A stretch of DNA of 64,000 nt from Sphingomonadaceae bacterium PASS1 (GCA_002255985.1 NKIR01000002.1:186001-250000); one strand, 5' to 3'; counted from the first letter of the stretch, positions 8,688 to 17,729 are shown. Numbers and translations: made by a program. Notes: generated by a model from the sequence alone, not told the origin.

Positions 8688-9625
8688 CCGTCGACGCTTC
8701 GCTTCTCGACCGTTTTAACGGCGCAGTAAATGCGCTGCATGTCCCGGAGGGTGCGCGTATATTGTGCGCGGTATCCGGCGGGCCCGATAGCCTGGCGCTG
8801 CTTCTATTGTTGCACGAAACCATGCCCAATCGCGTTGTCGCCGCGACCGTCGATCATGCGTTAAGGCCAGAATCTGCCGACGAGGCACAATATGTGCAGC
8901 GCTTTTGCAAAGACATGCATGTGCCGCATGTCATTTTGTCGCCCGCGGAAAAAATCAGCGGAAATATTCAATCGGCTGCGCGACATGCAAGATACGCTTT
9001 GCTGGCGCAGGCTGCCGAGCAGCATGATTGTCAGTATATCGCCACCGCCCACCATGCCGATGATCAGCTTGAAACCGTACTAATGCGGATTGCCCGCGGC
9101 AGCGGTGTTGACGGGCTATCGGCTATCCGGTCGACAAATGGGAAGATACTGCGCCCCTTATTGGGATTCACGAAAGACGAGTTGATTTCCATTTGCGCGA
9201 CCGCAGGGCTCAATCCGGTGGTCGACCCCAGCAACGAAAATACCGACTTTGAACGGGTCGCCATGCGCAATTGGCTGGCGAACACACCGCACCCCTTTCG
9301 CGCCGACCGTACCGGACGCACCGCCAGCGCACTTGCAGATGCCTCAGAAGCGCTAAATTGGATGACTGAAACACTGACGCAAGAGAGGGTCCAGCGCGCA
9401 ACGGGCGCGGTCAGGTGCGATGCGCGCGATGTCCCGCGCGAGATACAACGCCGCCTATTGATCCATTGCCTAAAACTTCTGGAACCCGAACTCGCACCAC
9501 GCGGCGATGCCATTGACCGCCTGCTTTCTGAACTTTCAGACGGGCGCACAGCCACCATGGGTGCTGTCAAATGCGAAGGCGGCGACAATTGGCGGTTTAC
9601 CATGGCACCGCCGCGGCGGAACTAA
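8678..9625 (+). CDS. tilS: tRNA(Ile)-lysidine synthase TilS
   Basis: A 315-residue PP-loop ATPase that converts C34 of the CAU-anticodon tRNA-Ile to lysidine, switching its reading from AUG to AUA. The ATP pyrophosphatase motif SGGPDS is at 33-38, followed by [10 protein letters not shown] and [20 protein letters not shown], all TilS hallmarks. The C-terminal region is short compared with the E. coli enzyme, as is common for alphaproteobacterial TilS. The start is GTG at 8678 inside the end of cpoB, so expression probably depends on reinitiation after cpoB. ftsH follows. Confidence 0.92.
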   Translation: MQVTVDASLLDRFNGAVNALHVPEGARILCAVSGGPDSLALLLLLHETMPNRVVAATVDHALRPESADEAQYVQRFCKDMHVPHVILSPAEKISGNIQSAARHARYALLAQAAEQHDCQYIATAHHADDQLETVLMRIARGSGVDGLSAIRSTNGKILRPLLGFTKDELISICATAGLNPVVDPSNENTDFERVAMRNWLANTPHPFRADRTGRTASALADASEALNWMTETLTQERVQRATGAVRCDARDVPREIQRRLLIHCLKLLEPELAPRGDAIDRLLSELSDGRTATMGAVKCEGGDNWRFTMAPPRRN

Positions 9626-9735
9626 GTTTAGGCCGGCTGGAATTTTGCCAATCCCTATATTGTCATTCACATAATCGCACCTACATTGGACGAGTATCTC
9701 CGCGTATTTGGCGCGGGGCTGAGATCAAGGCAGTG

Positions 9736-11685
9736 ATGATGAACGACGAACAGGAACCGAAAAGTAACCCGATGCTGCGTAACATGGCCATCTGGTCAGC
9801 CATCATTGTGGCGCTTCTGGTCGTCGCCTCTATTTTTAGCGGCTCATCGGCTCCGACCAATGGTATCACCTACTCTGCGTTCCGAGACAAGGTTGAAACG
9901 GGCGAAGTCAAATCTGTCGCGGTCGCGCCTGATCGTATCAGCGGCAAACTTCAAAACGACGAAACTTTCGTCACGGTTCCGCTTCCCAACGACTCTAGCC
10001 TCCCTTCTTTGCTGATTGAAGAAGGCGTGGTGGTCGAAGCTAAGGCAGAAGAACAACCCAGCCTGCTGTTAATCCTCGTATATCAGGCACTACCCTTCCT
10101 GCTGATCTTGGGCATCGCGTTTTTTGTGTTGCGGCAAATGCAAAAGGGCGGTGGTGCTGGCGGGGCTATGGGCTTTGGCAAGTCCAAGGCAAAGCTGCTG
10201 ACCGAAAAACATGGCAAGGTCACTTTTGAAGATGTTGCCGGCATTGACGAAGCGCGTGAAGAGCTTCAGGAAATCGTCGAGTTTTTGAAAGACCCGCATA
10301 AGTTCAGCCGTCTGGGTGGCAAGATTCCCAAGGGCGCATTGCTCGTAGGTTCGCCGGGTACCGGTAAGACGTTGCTGGCACGCGCCATTGCGGGTGAAGC
10401 GGGCGTTCCATTCTTTTCCATTTCGGGTTCTGACTTCGTTGAAATGTTCGTGGGCGTCGGCGCGAGCCGCGTGCGCGACATGTTTGAACAGGCAAAGAAG
10501 AATGCGCCGTGCATCGTGTTTATCGACGAAATCGATGCCGTAGGCCGCAGTCGCGGCGCTGGCCTTGGCAACCAAAATGACGAGCGCGAACAGACGTTGA
10601 ACCAGCTTCTGGTCGAAATGGATGGCTTTGAAGCGAATGAAGGCATCATCATCGTTGCCGCCACAAACCGCCCGGATGTGCTTGACCCTGCCTTGCTGCG
10701 TCCCGGTCGTTTCGACAGACAAGTCGTCGTGCCGCGTCCTGACATTGATGGCCGCGTAAAGATACTCGAAGTCCACATGAGGAAAGTGCCCTTGGCACCT
10801 GATGTCGATGGCCGGGTCATTGCACGAGGTACGCCCGGTTTCTCCGGTGCCGACCTTGCAAACCTTGTAAACGAAGCTGCCCTGTTGGCCGCGCGCCGTG
10901 GCAAACGCCTTGTTGCGATGCGCGAATTTGAGGACGCGAAAGACAAGGTGATGATGGGCACCGAGCGTAAGTCCATGGTCATGACCGAAGACGAAAAGAA
11001 GATGACCGCGTATCATGAAGCCGGACATGCGCTTGTTTCAATCCATGAAGCGGCTTCGGATCCAATCCATAAGGCGACCATCATTCCGCGCGGTCGCGCG
11101 CTGGGTATGGTCATGCGCCTGCCCGAGCGTGATAATTACAGCTATCATCGCGACAAAATGCACGCCAACCTGTCGGTGTCGATGGGTGGCCGTGTGGCGG
11201 AAGAGCTGATCTTCGGCTACGATAAAGTCAGCTCCGGCGCCTCAAGCGATATCCAATATGCCACGAGCCTTGCACGTGACATGGTGACCCAATGGGGCAT
11301 GTCGGACGAAATGGGCCCGCTGCAATATGAAGAACGGCAGGAAGGTTATCTTGGCTATGGCATGTCGCAGCGGTCGGCCATGTCAGACGAGACAGCGCGC
11401 AAGATCGATGCTGAAATTCGTAAGCTGGTTGAGGGTGGCCATAAGCGCGCCACCGACCTTTTGAAAAAGCACGACAAGCAGCTCCATCTTTTGGCAAACG
11501 CATTGTTGGAATTCGAAACCTTGTCCGGTGAGGAAATCAAGCAGCTGCTTGAAACCGGCAAGTTCGAACGCGACGATGGCAAGGTTGCGCAACCGTCGTC
11601 TATCCCGACCGTGGGTACGGCCATTCCAAAGGCAGGTCGTCGCAAATCCCCGCCCGTTGGTGACGTAACGCCGCAAGGCGCCTGA
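9736..11685 (+). CDS. ftsH: ATP-dependent zinc metalloprotease FtsH
   Basis: A 649-residue membrane-anchored AAA+ protease that degrades misfolded membrane proteins and regulators such as LpxC and sigma-32 in other bacteria. Seen: two membrane spans (about 17-35 and 110-132) flanking a periplasmic domain, Walker A GSPGTGKT (205-212), Walker [10 protein letters not shown] (259-267), second-region-of-homology [18 protein letters not shown], and the zinc site HEAGH (427-431). The frame is open back to 9571 inside tilS, but that extension is not FtsH-like; ATG 9736 (or 9739) follows AAGG at 9727-9730. It is third in the cpoB-tilS-ftsH run. Confidence 0.96.
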   Translation: MMNDEQEPKSNPMLRNMAIWSAIIVALLVVASIFSGSSAPTNGITYSAFRDKVETGEVKSVAVAPDRISGKLQNDETFVTVPLPNDSSLPSLLIEEGVVVEAKAEEQPSLLLILVYQALPFLLILGIAFFVLRQMQKGGGAGGAMGFGKSKAKLLTEKHGKVTFEDVAGIDEAREELQEIVEFLKDPHKFSRLGGKIPKGALLVGSPGTGKTLLARAIAGEAGVPFFSISGSDFVEMFVGVGASRVRDMFEQAKKNAPCIVFIDEIDAVGRSRGAGLGNQNDEREQTLNQLLVEMDGFEANEGIIIVAATNRPDVLDPALLRPGRFDRQVVVPRPDIDGRVKILEVHMRKVPLAPDVDGRVIARGTPGFSGADLANLVNEAALLAARRGKRLVAMREFEDAKDKVMMGTERKSMVMTEDEKKMTAYHEAGHALVSIHEAASDPIHKATIIPRGRALGMVMRLPERDNYSYHRDKMHANLSVSMGGRVAEELIFGYDKVSSGASSDIQYATSLARDMVTQWGMSDEMGPLQYEERQEGYLGYGMSQRSAMSDETARKIDAEIRKLVEGGHKRATDLLKKHDKQLHLLANALLEFETLSGEEIKQLLETGKFERDDGKVAQPSSIPTVGTAIPKAGRRKSPPVGDVTPQGA

Positions 11686-11705
11686 TTTTCGCCTTTGCAA
11701 GGTAA

Positions 11706-11742
11706 CCTCAACGCTCTAGTCCAGTTGACGAGAGAGTTGAGG
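11706..11742 (+). other. two-step inverted repeat between ftsH and the next gene
   Basis: CCTCAAC (11706-11712) pairs with GTTGAGG (11736-11742), and inside it CTCT (11714-11717) pairs with AGAG (11731-11734). It lies 20 bases after the ftsH stop and 10 bases before the next start codon. No T-run follows, so it is not a classical intrinsic terminator; an mRNA-stabilising 3' hairpin for ftsH or a leader hairpin limiting translation of the downstream gene are both possible. Confidence 0.4.
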
Positions 11743-11752
11743 TCGCCAAAAT

Positions 11753-12112
11753 ATGAAATTCGCTGTGCTTATTGCTAGCGGCGCACTTCTGTGTGCCGTT
11801 CCCGCCCAAGCCATGGATGCGGAAACATTTTATGTGAAGGCACTCGCCCTCAAGAAAAAGGGCATGGGTGCCGTGTTCTCAAAAGAGATAAAGCCGATGG
11901 CACGGCTGTTTCAAGCCGCCGCAGATTCCGTGAAAACAGAAAATGAACAAGCGCGCGCTTCGGGCAAGCCTTTGTTTTGCGCGCCTAAAAAATATCGTTT
12001 AACCGCGGCGCAGTTTCTGGAGGAGTTCGCGAGCATTCCCCAAGAACGTAGGCGCATTCAAACCGTTCGGGATGCGTGGCGGGAAATCGTCATGCGCCGT
12101 TTTCCTTGTTAG
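11753..12112 (+). CDS. small exported protein, Rap1a/Tai-immunity-like fold
   Basis: A 119-residue protein with a clear signal peptide (MKFAVLIASGALLCAVPAQA, cleavage about residue 20). Two Cys remain in the mature part, in PLFCAPKKYRLTAAQF and at the very C-terminus (RRFPC), the spacing seen in Rap1a/Tai immunity-family proteins (FC-P ... FPC) and probably forming a disulfide in the periplasm. No type VI effector lies next to it, so an immunity role is not indicated; many sphingomonad members are orphans of unknown function. It shares a bidirectional terminator with the convergent rpoZ. Confidence 0.5.
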   Translation: MKFAVLIASGALLCAVPAQAMDAETFYVKALALKKKGMGAVFSKEIKPMARLFQAAADSVKTENEQARASGKPLFCAPKKYRLTAAQFLEEFASIPQERRRIQTVRDAWREIVMRRFPC

Positions 12113-12175
12113 ATCGGACCTAAATAACGCCTATTTCATCACGAGGCTTAATCCGTGCGGGAATGCCAAAAGAAA

Positions 12176-12203
12176 AGGCCCGGACAAACCGGGCCTCTTT
12201 CTT
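12176..12203. terminator. bidirectional intrinsic terminator between the Rap1a-like gene and rpoZ
   Basis: A perfect 8-bp stem AGGCCCGG / CCGGGCCT (12176-12183, 12189-12196) with loop ACAAA. On the plus strand it is followed by CTTTCTT; on the minus strand by TTTCTTTT. It therefore fits termination of both convergent genes. Confidence 0.85.
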
Positions 12204-12221
12204 CAATATATGTGCGCTATA

Positions 12222-12566
12222 TTACCGATCGTAATCGCGCTGCATACCTGCACCACGTGCGGGAGCCGCTGCTGTTAGGCGAAGCGCTTCTGCCGAAAGG
12301 CTGATCGAACCGACTTCATCGGCTTCTTCGTCTTCGTCCACCTGAACCTTCTGAAGCGACTGCACGAGGCCTTCTTTCAGCTGGTCTGGACGAACCGTTT
12401 CTTCAGCGATTTCGCGCAATGCCACAACCGGGTTTTTATCGCGATCGCGATCAACAGTCAGTTCAGCACCACCAGCGATTTCACGCGCGCGTTCTGCGGC
12501 GAGTAATACGAGGTCAAACCGGTTGGTGACCTTGTCGATGCAATCTTCAACAGTAACGCGTGCCAT
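12222..12566 (-). CDS. rpoZ: DNA-directed RNA polymerase subunit omega
   Basis: A 114-residue protein starting [20 protein letters not shown], the near-invariant omega N-terminus, followed by [10 protein letters not shown] and [14 protein letters not shown]. Omega promotes RNA polymerase assembly by latching onto the beta-prime subunit. The C-terminal half is an acidic low-conservation tail ([11 protein letters not shown]), usual in alphaproteobacteria. No spoT/relA-type gene follows, unlike the enterobacterial arrangement; it is followed only by the shared terminator. Confidence 0.95.
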   Translation of the reverse strand: MARVTVEDCIDKVTNRFDLVLLAAERAREIAGGAELTVDRDRDKNPVVALREIAEETVRPDQLKEGLVQSLQKVQVDEDEEADEVGSISLSAEALRLTAAAPARGAGMQRDYDR

Positions 12567-12685
12567 CTTGGCTCCTGATTCTTCGGAATTTCGGGAAGTT
12601 GCTCGCGCCTAAAGACAACCAGCGAAAATGTCAATGAAAAGGGCAGGCAACTTGCCGTAGCCTGCGCAAAGCGGTAACCTGGGTT

Positions 12686-13867
12686 ATGGCAACGCAATCA
12701 GGCACCCCCGGGTTTCCCGGAAAGCAGTTTCAGGTTGCGGGCCATCAGCTCCATCTGGTGCATGCCCCGAACGACAGGCTTGATGCAGTGTTGCGCCTAA
12801 TCGCGGTGGCGGAACACTCCATCCAAATGTTTTTCTATATGTTTGCCGATGATTCCGTTGGACGCGATGTGCGGACGGCGTTGGTCAAATCGGCACATCG
12901 CGGTGTGCAGGTACAACTGATCATCGATAGCTTTGGTTCTGCGGCGATTAGCGACCGTTTCTTTGACGAACTGACCAATGCGGGCGGACGCTATCATTGC
13001 TTCAGCACCCGCAAGGGCTTGGGCTACATCATCCGCAATCATCAAAAGATCCTAATAGTAGATGGCAAGCACGCCCTGGTGGGCGGATTCAACATCACCG
13101 ATCAATATTTCGGGCGATCGGGTGATGATGACTGGGAAGATTTGGGCATCGTTATAACCGGTCCGGAAGTGCCAAGGCTAGCCCGCTACTTCGACGAAAT
13201 GGCAAGCGCATCGGTCGACGGAAAGGTACGCTATCGTAAAATCCGTTCGATTATCCGGCGATGGTGTCCGGGCATAGGCGAAGTCCAATGGCTGTTGGGC
13301 GGACCTACAAATCGGATCTCGCCATGGGCGCTGACGTTCAAACGGTCTTTGGAGGTCGGAAAACGGTTCGACATTGCATCGGCCTATTTTTCCCCATCGC
13401 AAACGATATTGCGCCGGTTGGCGAAGGTTTCAACGCATAGCAAGGGATCGCGGCTCATCATGGCTGGTAAAACCGACAATGGAGCCACCATTCCCGCGGC
13501 ACGGTTGCTGTACCGGTACCTGCTGCGGCGTCACACGAAGATTTACGAATTCCAGCCGCGCCGCCTGCACATGAAGCTGATGGTCATTGATGACGCGGTG
13601 TATATGGGCTCGGCCAATCTAGACGTCCGCAGCATGTTCATTAATCTCGAGATCATGATCCGGATCAAGGATGATGCGCTTGCGCTGTATATGCGCACAT
13701 TGATCGATGGGCTGGTTGCACAATCCGAAGAACAAACGCCTGTGTTGCTAAAAGCGCGCGACAATGTTTGGAACCGGTTCAAGGGTTGGTTTGCATATTT
13801 CCTCGTGAATTCGGTGGACTACACGATCGGCCGGCGGATTAAGTTCAGCCTGCTGCGCAACCGATAA
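12686..13867 (+). CDS. phospholipase D-family protein, probable cardiolipin synthase
   Basis: A 393-residue protein with two HKD motifs: HQKILIVD (His119, Lys121, Asp126) followed by GGFNITD, and HMKLMVID (His295, Lys297, Asp302) followed by GSANLD. Two HKD half-sites are required for phosphatidyl transfer, and the GG-N-x-x-D / GSAN-x-D contexts match bacterial cardiolipin synthases. Unlike ClsA it lacks N-terminal membrane helices, so it is closer to the ClsB-type soluble proteins. Its stop codon directly abuts the stop of a convergent phospholipid methyltransferase-like gene, which supports a phospholipid role. Confidence 0.82.
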   Translation: MATQSGTPGFPGKQFQVAGHQLHLVHAPNDRLDAVLRLIAVAEHSIQMFFYMFADDSVGRDVRTALVKSAHRGVQVQLIIDSFGSAAISDRFFDELTNAGGRYHCFSTRKGLGYIIRNHQKILIVDGKHALVGGFNITDQYFGRSGDDDWEDLGIVITGPEVPRLARYFDEMASASVDGKVRYRKIRSIIRRWCPGIGEVQWLLGGPTNRISPWALTFKRSLEVGKRFDIASAYFSPSQTILRRLAKVSTHSKGSRLIMAGKTDNGATIPAARLLYRYLLRRHTKIYEFQPRRLHMKLMVIDDAVYMGSANLDVRSMFINLEIMIRIKDDALALYMRTLIDGLVAQSEEQTPVLLKARDNVWNRFKGWFAYFLVNSVDYTIGRRIKFSLLRNR

Positions 13868-14494
13868 TTACTCTTTCCAGCCCCAGAAAAGGTGGCATGG
13901 AAGGATGTTCCAGGGTTCGTACCCACTATCAATTCTGCGAAAATGTGGCGACATAAAATCGCGCGCGCGGGCACGGAACTGATAGACCAGAAATGCGCCG
14001 CCGGGCCGAAGGGCTTTTGCTGTTTCCGATGCAATCACCGCCCCTAGATTGTTGGACAGGGTCGAAAAAGGCAGCCCCGACAAAACATAGTCAGCATGCG
14101 CAAATCCGAACTGGCCGATAATCTGATTTACGTCTGCGGCTGACCCATGAACCGCGATGAAGCGGCTGTCGCGAATATTGCTGCGCAAATAGTCGATGAA
14201 ATCTTCGTTCAGGTCGATGACCAACAAGGTCGCGTCGGGACGCATGCGGTCCAGCACGGGCTGGCAGAATGTGCCAATGCCCGGTCCATACTCAACGAAC
14301 AGCTTGCTATTGCCCCAATCCACAGGCGCGAGCATTTTTTTGACGGTCTTGGACGACGACGGAATGATCGAACCAACCATCACAGGGTGCTTAATAAAGC
14401 CTTTGAAGAAAACGCCCCACGGACCAAAAAAGCGGCTGGCCCAGGTTTTGATGCGGTCACGCACCGTCGCTTTAGCCAAACTTGAAGATGTCAT
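13868..14494 (-). CDS. class I SAM methyltransferase, PmtA-like phospholipid N-methyltransferase
   Basis: A 208-residue protein. The N-terminus FFKGFIKHPVMVGSIIPSS resembles the membrane-binding segment of rhizobial/Rhodobacter PmtA (which makes phosphatidylcholine from phosphatidylethanolamine), followed by SAM motif I FVEYGPGIGTF (67-77), an acidic LVIDLNEDF and YVLSGLPFSTL, the latter also PmtA-like. An rRNA adenine dimethylase relative (KsgA fold) is the main alternative for this fold, but the N-terminus and GLPFS favour phospholipid methylation. Convergent with, and abutting, the cardiolipin synthase-like gene. Confidence 0.68.
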   Translation of the reverse strand: MTSSSLAKATVRDRIKTWASRFFGPWGVFFKGFIKHPVMVGSIIPSSSKTVKKMLAPVDWGNSKLFVEYGPGIGTFCQPVLDRMRPDATLLVIDLNEDFIDYLRSNIRDSRFIAVHGSAADVNQIIGQFGFAHADYVLSGLPFSTLSNNLGAVIASETAKALRPGGAFLVYQFRARARDFMSPHFRRIDSGYEPWNILPCHLFWGWKE

Positions 14495-14626
14495 GCGATG
14501 GGTCCGGGGACAATTGTTACGAGTTTGTTACAGTCACGATTGGACTCCGTTTATGCAAACGCATTAATTGATAATCTGTTCCGCCACGCTTGCATTGTCT
14601 GACATATCGGTCCTAATGCCGTCGGC

Positions 14627-14950
14627 ATGGCAAAGCTTCCCCGAGGAACAATCTCAGTGATTTTCGTGGCGCAGCGGACCAATGCTGACGCTATGGGCTA
14701 TGCGCGCGCAGCCGCGATGATGGAAACGCTGGCTGCGCAACAGGAGGGGTATATCGCCATGGATTCAGTGCGGGGGTCAGACGGGCTTGGTATAACCGTC
14801 AGCTATTGGACAAATGAAGCCAGTGCAAAAGCATGGCGCGACCACCCCGAACACACCGCTATCCGAAATGCAGGACGCGATCTTTGGTACAATGATTACA
14901 GCCTGCATGTCGCAGAAGTAACGCGCAGCTATGATTGGGAAAAACAATGA
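14627..14950 (+). CDS. antibiotic biosynthesis monooxygenase (ABM)-fold protein
   Basis: A 107-residue protein of the dimeric alpha/beta ferredoxin-like ABM fold: ISVIFVAQRT, GYIAMDSVRGSDGLGITVSYWTNEASAKAWRDHPEHTAIRNAGRDLWYNDYSLHVAEV is the heme-degrading/quinol-oxygenase-like arrangement with the conserved SYW...A-x-AW...H pattern. No substrate can be assigned. Its TGA overlaps the ATG of the MFS exporter (ATGA), so the two are translationally coupled and probably act together, for example in modifying and exporting a small molecule. Confidence 0.75.
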   Translation: MAKLPRGTISVIFVAQRTNADAMGYARAAAMMETLAAQQEGYIAMDSVRGSDGLGITVSYWTNEASAKAWRDHPEHTAIRNAGRDLWYNDYSLHVAEVTRSYDWEKQ

Positions 14951-16251
14951 GCACAGTTCCGGCCATACCCAACAGCCGCGTCGTTGTACTCTTCCTCGTC
15001 ATGCTCGTGGCCGCCGCAGGAAATACGGCGATGCAGTCAGCATTGCCTGCCATCGCGAGCGAACTGGATATGCCCGACGTGCTGGTCAGCCTCGCGTTTA
15101 GCTGGTCTGCACTTTTATGGGTCATCACGGCACCCAAATGGGCCCGTTTGTCCGACCGTCGGGGCCGCAAGCAATTGATGAGTGTCGGCATGATTGGCTT
15201 CATCTCATCAATGGGCCTTTGCGGGCTGGTATTGTGGCTTGGCCTTGCCGGCCTGATCGGCCCAGTCGTCACATTTATACTCTTTGCGATCTTCCGCAGC
15301 CTTTATGGTGGTTTTGGTTCCGCGGCTCCGCCCGCTGTTCAGGCCTATGTTGCCGCACGAACCGAACGCGCCGAGCGGACGAAAGCATTGTCGATGCTTG
15401 CATCGTCATTCGGCGTGGGCACCGTCATTGGCCCGGCGACAGCGCATTATTTGTTGTTCCCGCCCTTTGGACTTGCCGGACCGTTGATCATGTTTGCGAT
15501 ATTTGGCGTCGCCGTTCTGATCGCTTTGCATATGCAGTTACCGAACGACACCCCGCGCTTTGCAGCGCGTGGCTCGGTTGCAGCCTACCCCAATTCTGCG
15601 TCAATGAACGCGCTCGACAGCGAAGACGTGGACGGCGAAGCTCTCGGCTCCGAACCCCATGCCGAAGTCCGCTTACCATGGCGCGATGAAAGAATGGCGT
15701 CGTGGCTTATTGCTGGCCTCATTGGCGGGCACGCACAAGCAATCATCCTTGGGGTCGTCGGGTTCCTCGTCCGCGATCGCCTTGGGCTACATGATCGCCC
15801 TTGGGAAGCGGTGCAGGCCAGTGGCTCAGTCATGCTGATAGGGGCGATGGCGACGTTATTGGCGCAATGGGGATTGATCCCGATCTTGTCCCTCGCCGCA
15901 CGCAGTTCCGTGCTTTTGGGTTCGATACTGGCGCTGATTGGAACCATATTAACCGGCGTTAGCCAGGATTTTTACGGCATCAGCACAGGCTTTGCGATTG
16001 CGTCTTTGGGCTTTGGGCTGTTCCGGCCGGGGTTTACCGCAGGTGCCTCATTGGCCGTGAGGCGGCACGAGCAAGGCGATGTCGCCGGTAAAATCGCATC
16101 AATCAATGGCGCGGCCTATATTTTCGCACCAGCAGTCGGCGTCGCCCTGTTGAACTGGTGGGAGCCAGCAACCTTCATTCTCATCTCTGCCTCATTGGTT
16201 TTTCTGATCATGTGGGGCAGGCGGGCGTTGATTGTTCCCGACGAAGCTTAA
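14947..16251 (+). CDS. MFS transporter (drug-exporter/TetA-like)
   Basis: A 434-residue protein with about 12 hydrophobic segments. MFS motif A appears after the second helix (ARLSDRRGRKQ). A hydrophilic, acidic central loop of roughly 45 residues (about 195-240, with DSEDVDGEALGSE) separates the two six-helix halves. The start is ATG 14947, which overlaps the stop of the ABM-fold gene; an in-frame TTG upstream is less likely. A proton-coupled efflux role is inferred from family; the substrate is unknown. No good plus-strand terminator is seen after it. Confidence 0.82.
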   Translation: MSTVPAIPNSRVVVLFLVMLVAAAGNTAMQSALPAIASELDMPDVLVSLAFSWSALLWVITAPKWARLSDRRGRKQLMSVGMIGFISSMGLCGLVLWLGLAGLIGPVVTFILFAIFRSLYGGFGSAAPPAVQAYVAARTERAERTKALSMLASSFGVGTVIGPATAHYLLFPPFGLAGPLIMFAIFGVAVLIALHMQLPNDTPRFAARGSVAAYPNSASMNALDSEDVDGEALGSEPHAEVRLPWRDERMASWLIAGLIGGHAQAIILGVVGFLVRDRLGLHDRPWEAVQASGSVMLIGAMATLLAQWGLIPILSLAARSSVLLGSILALIGTILTGVSQDFYGISTGFAIASLGFGLFRPGFTAGASLAVRRHEQGDVAGKIASINGAAYIFAPAVGVALLNWWEPATFILISASLVFLIMWGRRALIVPDEA

Positions 16252-16331
16252 GGCGCCTGCCGCGCCATCGCGGAGCCTACACATTACATGTCGTTCCGAA
16301 AAATTACGACGAACGGACACAGATTTTACGC

Positions 16332-16360
16332 AAAAAAAAGGGCCGACCGAAGCCGACCCT
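16332..16360 (-). terminator. minus-strand intrinsic terminator without an obvious gene
   Basis: Read on the minus strand the sequence folds as AGGGTCGGC-TTCG-GTCGGCCCT followed by a run of T residues (16332-16338): a 9-bp stem with two G-U wobbles, a very stable UUCG loop and a U-tract. On the plus strand the same bases give two A-C mismatches and no U-tract, so orientation is clearly minus. No minus-strand gene lies just upstream (to the right), which suggests an unannotated short transcript from about 16380-16558. Confidence 0.7.
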
Positions 16361-16441
16361 GAAAAAGTCTTTAGGAGAGGATGCCTATAAGGCTCATTCC
16401 CTATCGCGATATTTCATTTTTTGTGCAAGTGCGAACAGTGC

Positions 16442-16478
16442 AATAGCAGTTGCATATCATGCAACTGCTATTTATAAG
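16442..16478 (+). promoter_or_regulatory. lysR promoter overlapped by a perfect 14-bp dyad operator
   Basis: AATAGCAGTTGCAT (16442-16455) and ATGCAACTGCTATT (16459-16472) are exact inverted repeats 3 bases apart. They contain TTGCAT (16450-16455), 17 bases, then TATAAG (16473-16478), a well-spaced sigma-70-type -35/-10 pair. The centre TGCATATCATGCA also fits the LysR box T-N11-A. A protein bound here would cover the -35 and spacer, as expected for repression; autorepression by the downstream LysR protein is the simplest inference. The predicted 5' leader is about 75 bases. Confidence 0.65.
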
Positions 16479-16558
16479 ATTAACCTTAATTCCGCGGCAT
16501 TTGCACGACCGCAGAATCAAGTCACTTTTGTTGCAGTGCGACAAAATAAGGAGATGAC

Positions 16559-17434
16559 ATGCGCAGATTGCCACCATTACGGTCATTGGAAGCCTTTTTG
16601 CGTGTCGCCAAATTGGGTTCGGCCAAAGCCGCGGCCAGTGAGCTGGCGCTGTCACCTCCTGCCTTAAGCCGCCGCATTAAAGCGCTGGAAGACTTTATCG
16701 GCAAATCGCTTTTTGACCGCCGTGCCCAAGCCATGGTCATTAACGCCGACGGCGAAACCTTGCTGGCGGCTGTCGAGCCGGCGATGGATGCGATGGCAGA
16801 GGCCGTTGAAGAGCTTGCTGGCCGTGGCGGCGAATATCGCCTGCGCCTCGGCTTGCTTCCGCTTTTTGGTTCACAGCGCCTCATCCCGCGCCTCCCCGAA
16901 TTGCGCAAAGCTTTCCCGAAATTACATATCGACGTTGATACCTCTGGCCATGCGGAAAATCTGTTGGGCGATGTGATTGATGCCGCAATCATTATCGCTG
17001 CCGAGGTTGACCCAAAACTCTACAGCGTTCGCCTCGACCGTAACCTTGTCTATGCGATCGCTTCGGAACAATGGGCCAAAGAACATAATGTGCAAAAGCC
17101 CGAGGATTTGGCCAAACACACGATCATGGTCCACAGCGATATGCCCATGATATTCGATGCCTGGCGTCAAGCCATGGGTGTGCCCCGCTTAAAGCCCGCT
17201 GCCATTGATAGTTTGGATAGTGGCGCGCTCATGCTTGAAGCAGCCGCCAATGGACTGGGCGTCGCGATCATGCACGGAAGCCATTTTTCGGACGCGCGTG
17301 ATCCACGCCTGACGCGTCTTTTCGATTCAGAGGTTGAAAGCCCCTATAGCTACTGGTTCGTGTGCCGCCCGCGCGCGCTGAAGCAGCGCGCCGTCAAGAT
17401 TTTCCACGATTGGTTGTTAAAGTCGGGCGTTTAA
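16559..17434 (+). CDS. LysR-family transcriptional regulator (GcvA-like)
   Basis: A 291-residue protein with the N-terminal winged helix-turn-helix (residues about 5-62: LRSLEAFLRVAKLGSAKAAASELALSPPALSRRIKALEDFIGKSLFDR) and the LysR effector-binding domain (about 90-288). The start has an AAGGAG 5 bases upstream of ATG. The preceding 307-base intergenic stretch (16252-16558) holds a minus-strand terminator and a dyad-covered promoter. Target genes are not evident: the upstream ABM-MFS pair lies on the same strand and the gene downstream is xseB. Confidence 0.85.
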   Translation: MRRLPPLRSLEAFLRVAKLGSAKAAASELALSPPALSRRIKALEDFIGKSLFDRRAQAMVINADGETLLAAVEPAMDAMAEAVEELAGRGGEYRLRLGLLPLFGSQRLIPRLPELRKAFPKLHIDVDTSGHAENLLGDVIDAAIIIAAEVDPKLYSVRLDRNLVYAIASEQWAKEHNVQKPEDLAKHTIMVHSDMPMIFDAWRQAMGVPRLKPAAIDSLDSGALMLEAAANGLGVAIMHGSHFSDARDPRLTRLFDSEVESPYSYWFVCRPRALKQRAVKIFHDWLLKSGV

Positions 17435-17489
17435 AAATTCGATAGCGCGAACACTTGACCCATCGCCCGCCCGACGTCATTGCAGTGTG

Positions 17490-17729
17490 ATGACTGACGA
17501 CGTTGCTGAACTGAATTTCGAACAGGCGCTGCACGCGCTTGAGGATATCGTCCACAAGCTGGAAAGCGGTGAAGCGCCGCTTGATGAGTCCATTGCACTA
17601 TATGAACGCGGCAACACGCTGCGGGCGTTGTGCCAGCAACGGCTTGATATGGCAAAAGCTCGGATTGAAGCGATTACCCTTGGCCCTGACGGTGCACCAA
17701 CGGGCACCACATCGTTCGACGCCGGATGA
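17490..17729 (+). CDS. xseB: exodeoxyribonuclease VII small subunit
   Basis: A 79-residue protein with the XseB signature LNFEQALHALEDIVHKLESGEAPLDESIALYERG followed by a basic helix. With XseA it forms the single-strand-specific exonuclease VII; xseA is elsewhere. ATG 17490 is preferred over GTG 17487. The stop overlaps ispA by ATGA. The xseB-ispA pairing is widespread in proteobacteria. Confidence 0.93.
   Translation: MTDDVAELNFEQALHALEDIVHKLESGEAPLDESIALYERGNTLRALCQQRLDMAKARIEAITLGPDGAPTGTTSFDAG

Noticed and set aside
9571..9735. Upstream extension of ftsH into tilS
   Set aside because: The extension (Arg/His-rich) is unlike any FtsH N-terminus and would precede the first membrane span; an AAGG lies just before ATG 9736.
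10090..11028. Minus-strand open frame of 312 codons inside ftsH
   Set aside because: Antisense shadow of the conserved AAA domain; His/Cys/Phe-rich composition and no start signal.
11753..12112. Type VI secretion immunity gene
   Set aside because: The Rap1a-like fold is suggestive, but no effector or secretion gene lies nearby, so immunity is not claimed.
16332..16360. Plus-strand terminator for the MFS gene
   Set aside because: In the plus orientation the stem has two A-C mismatches and no T-run; the element fits only the minus strand.
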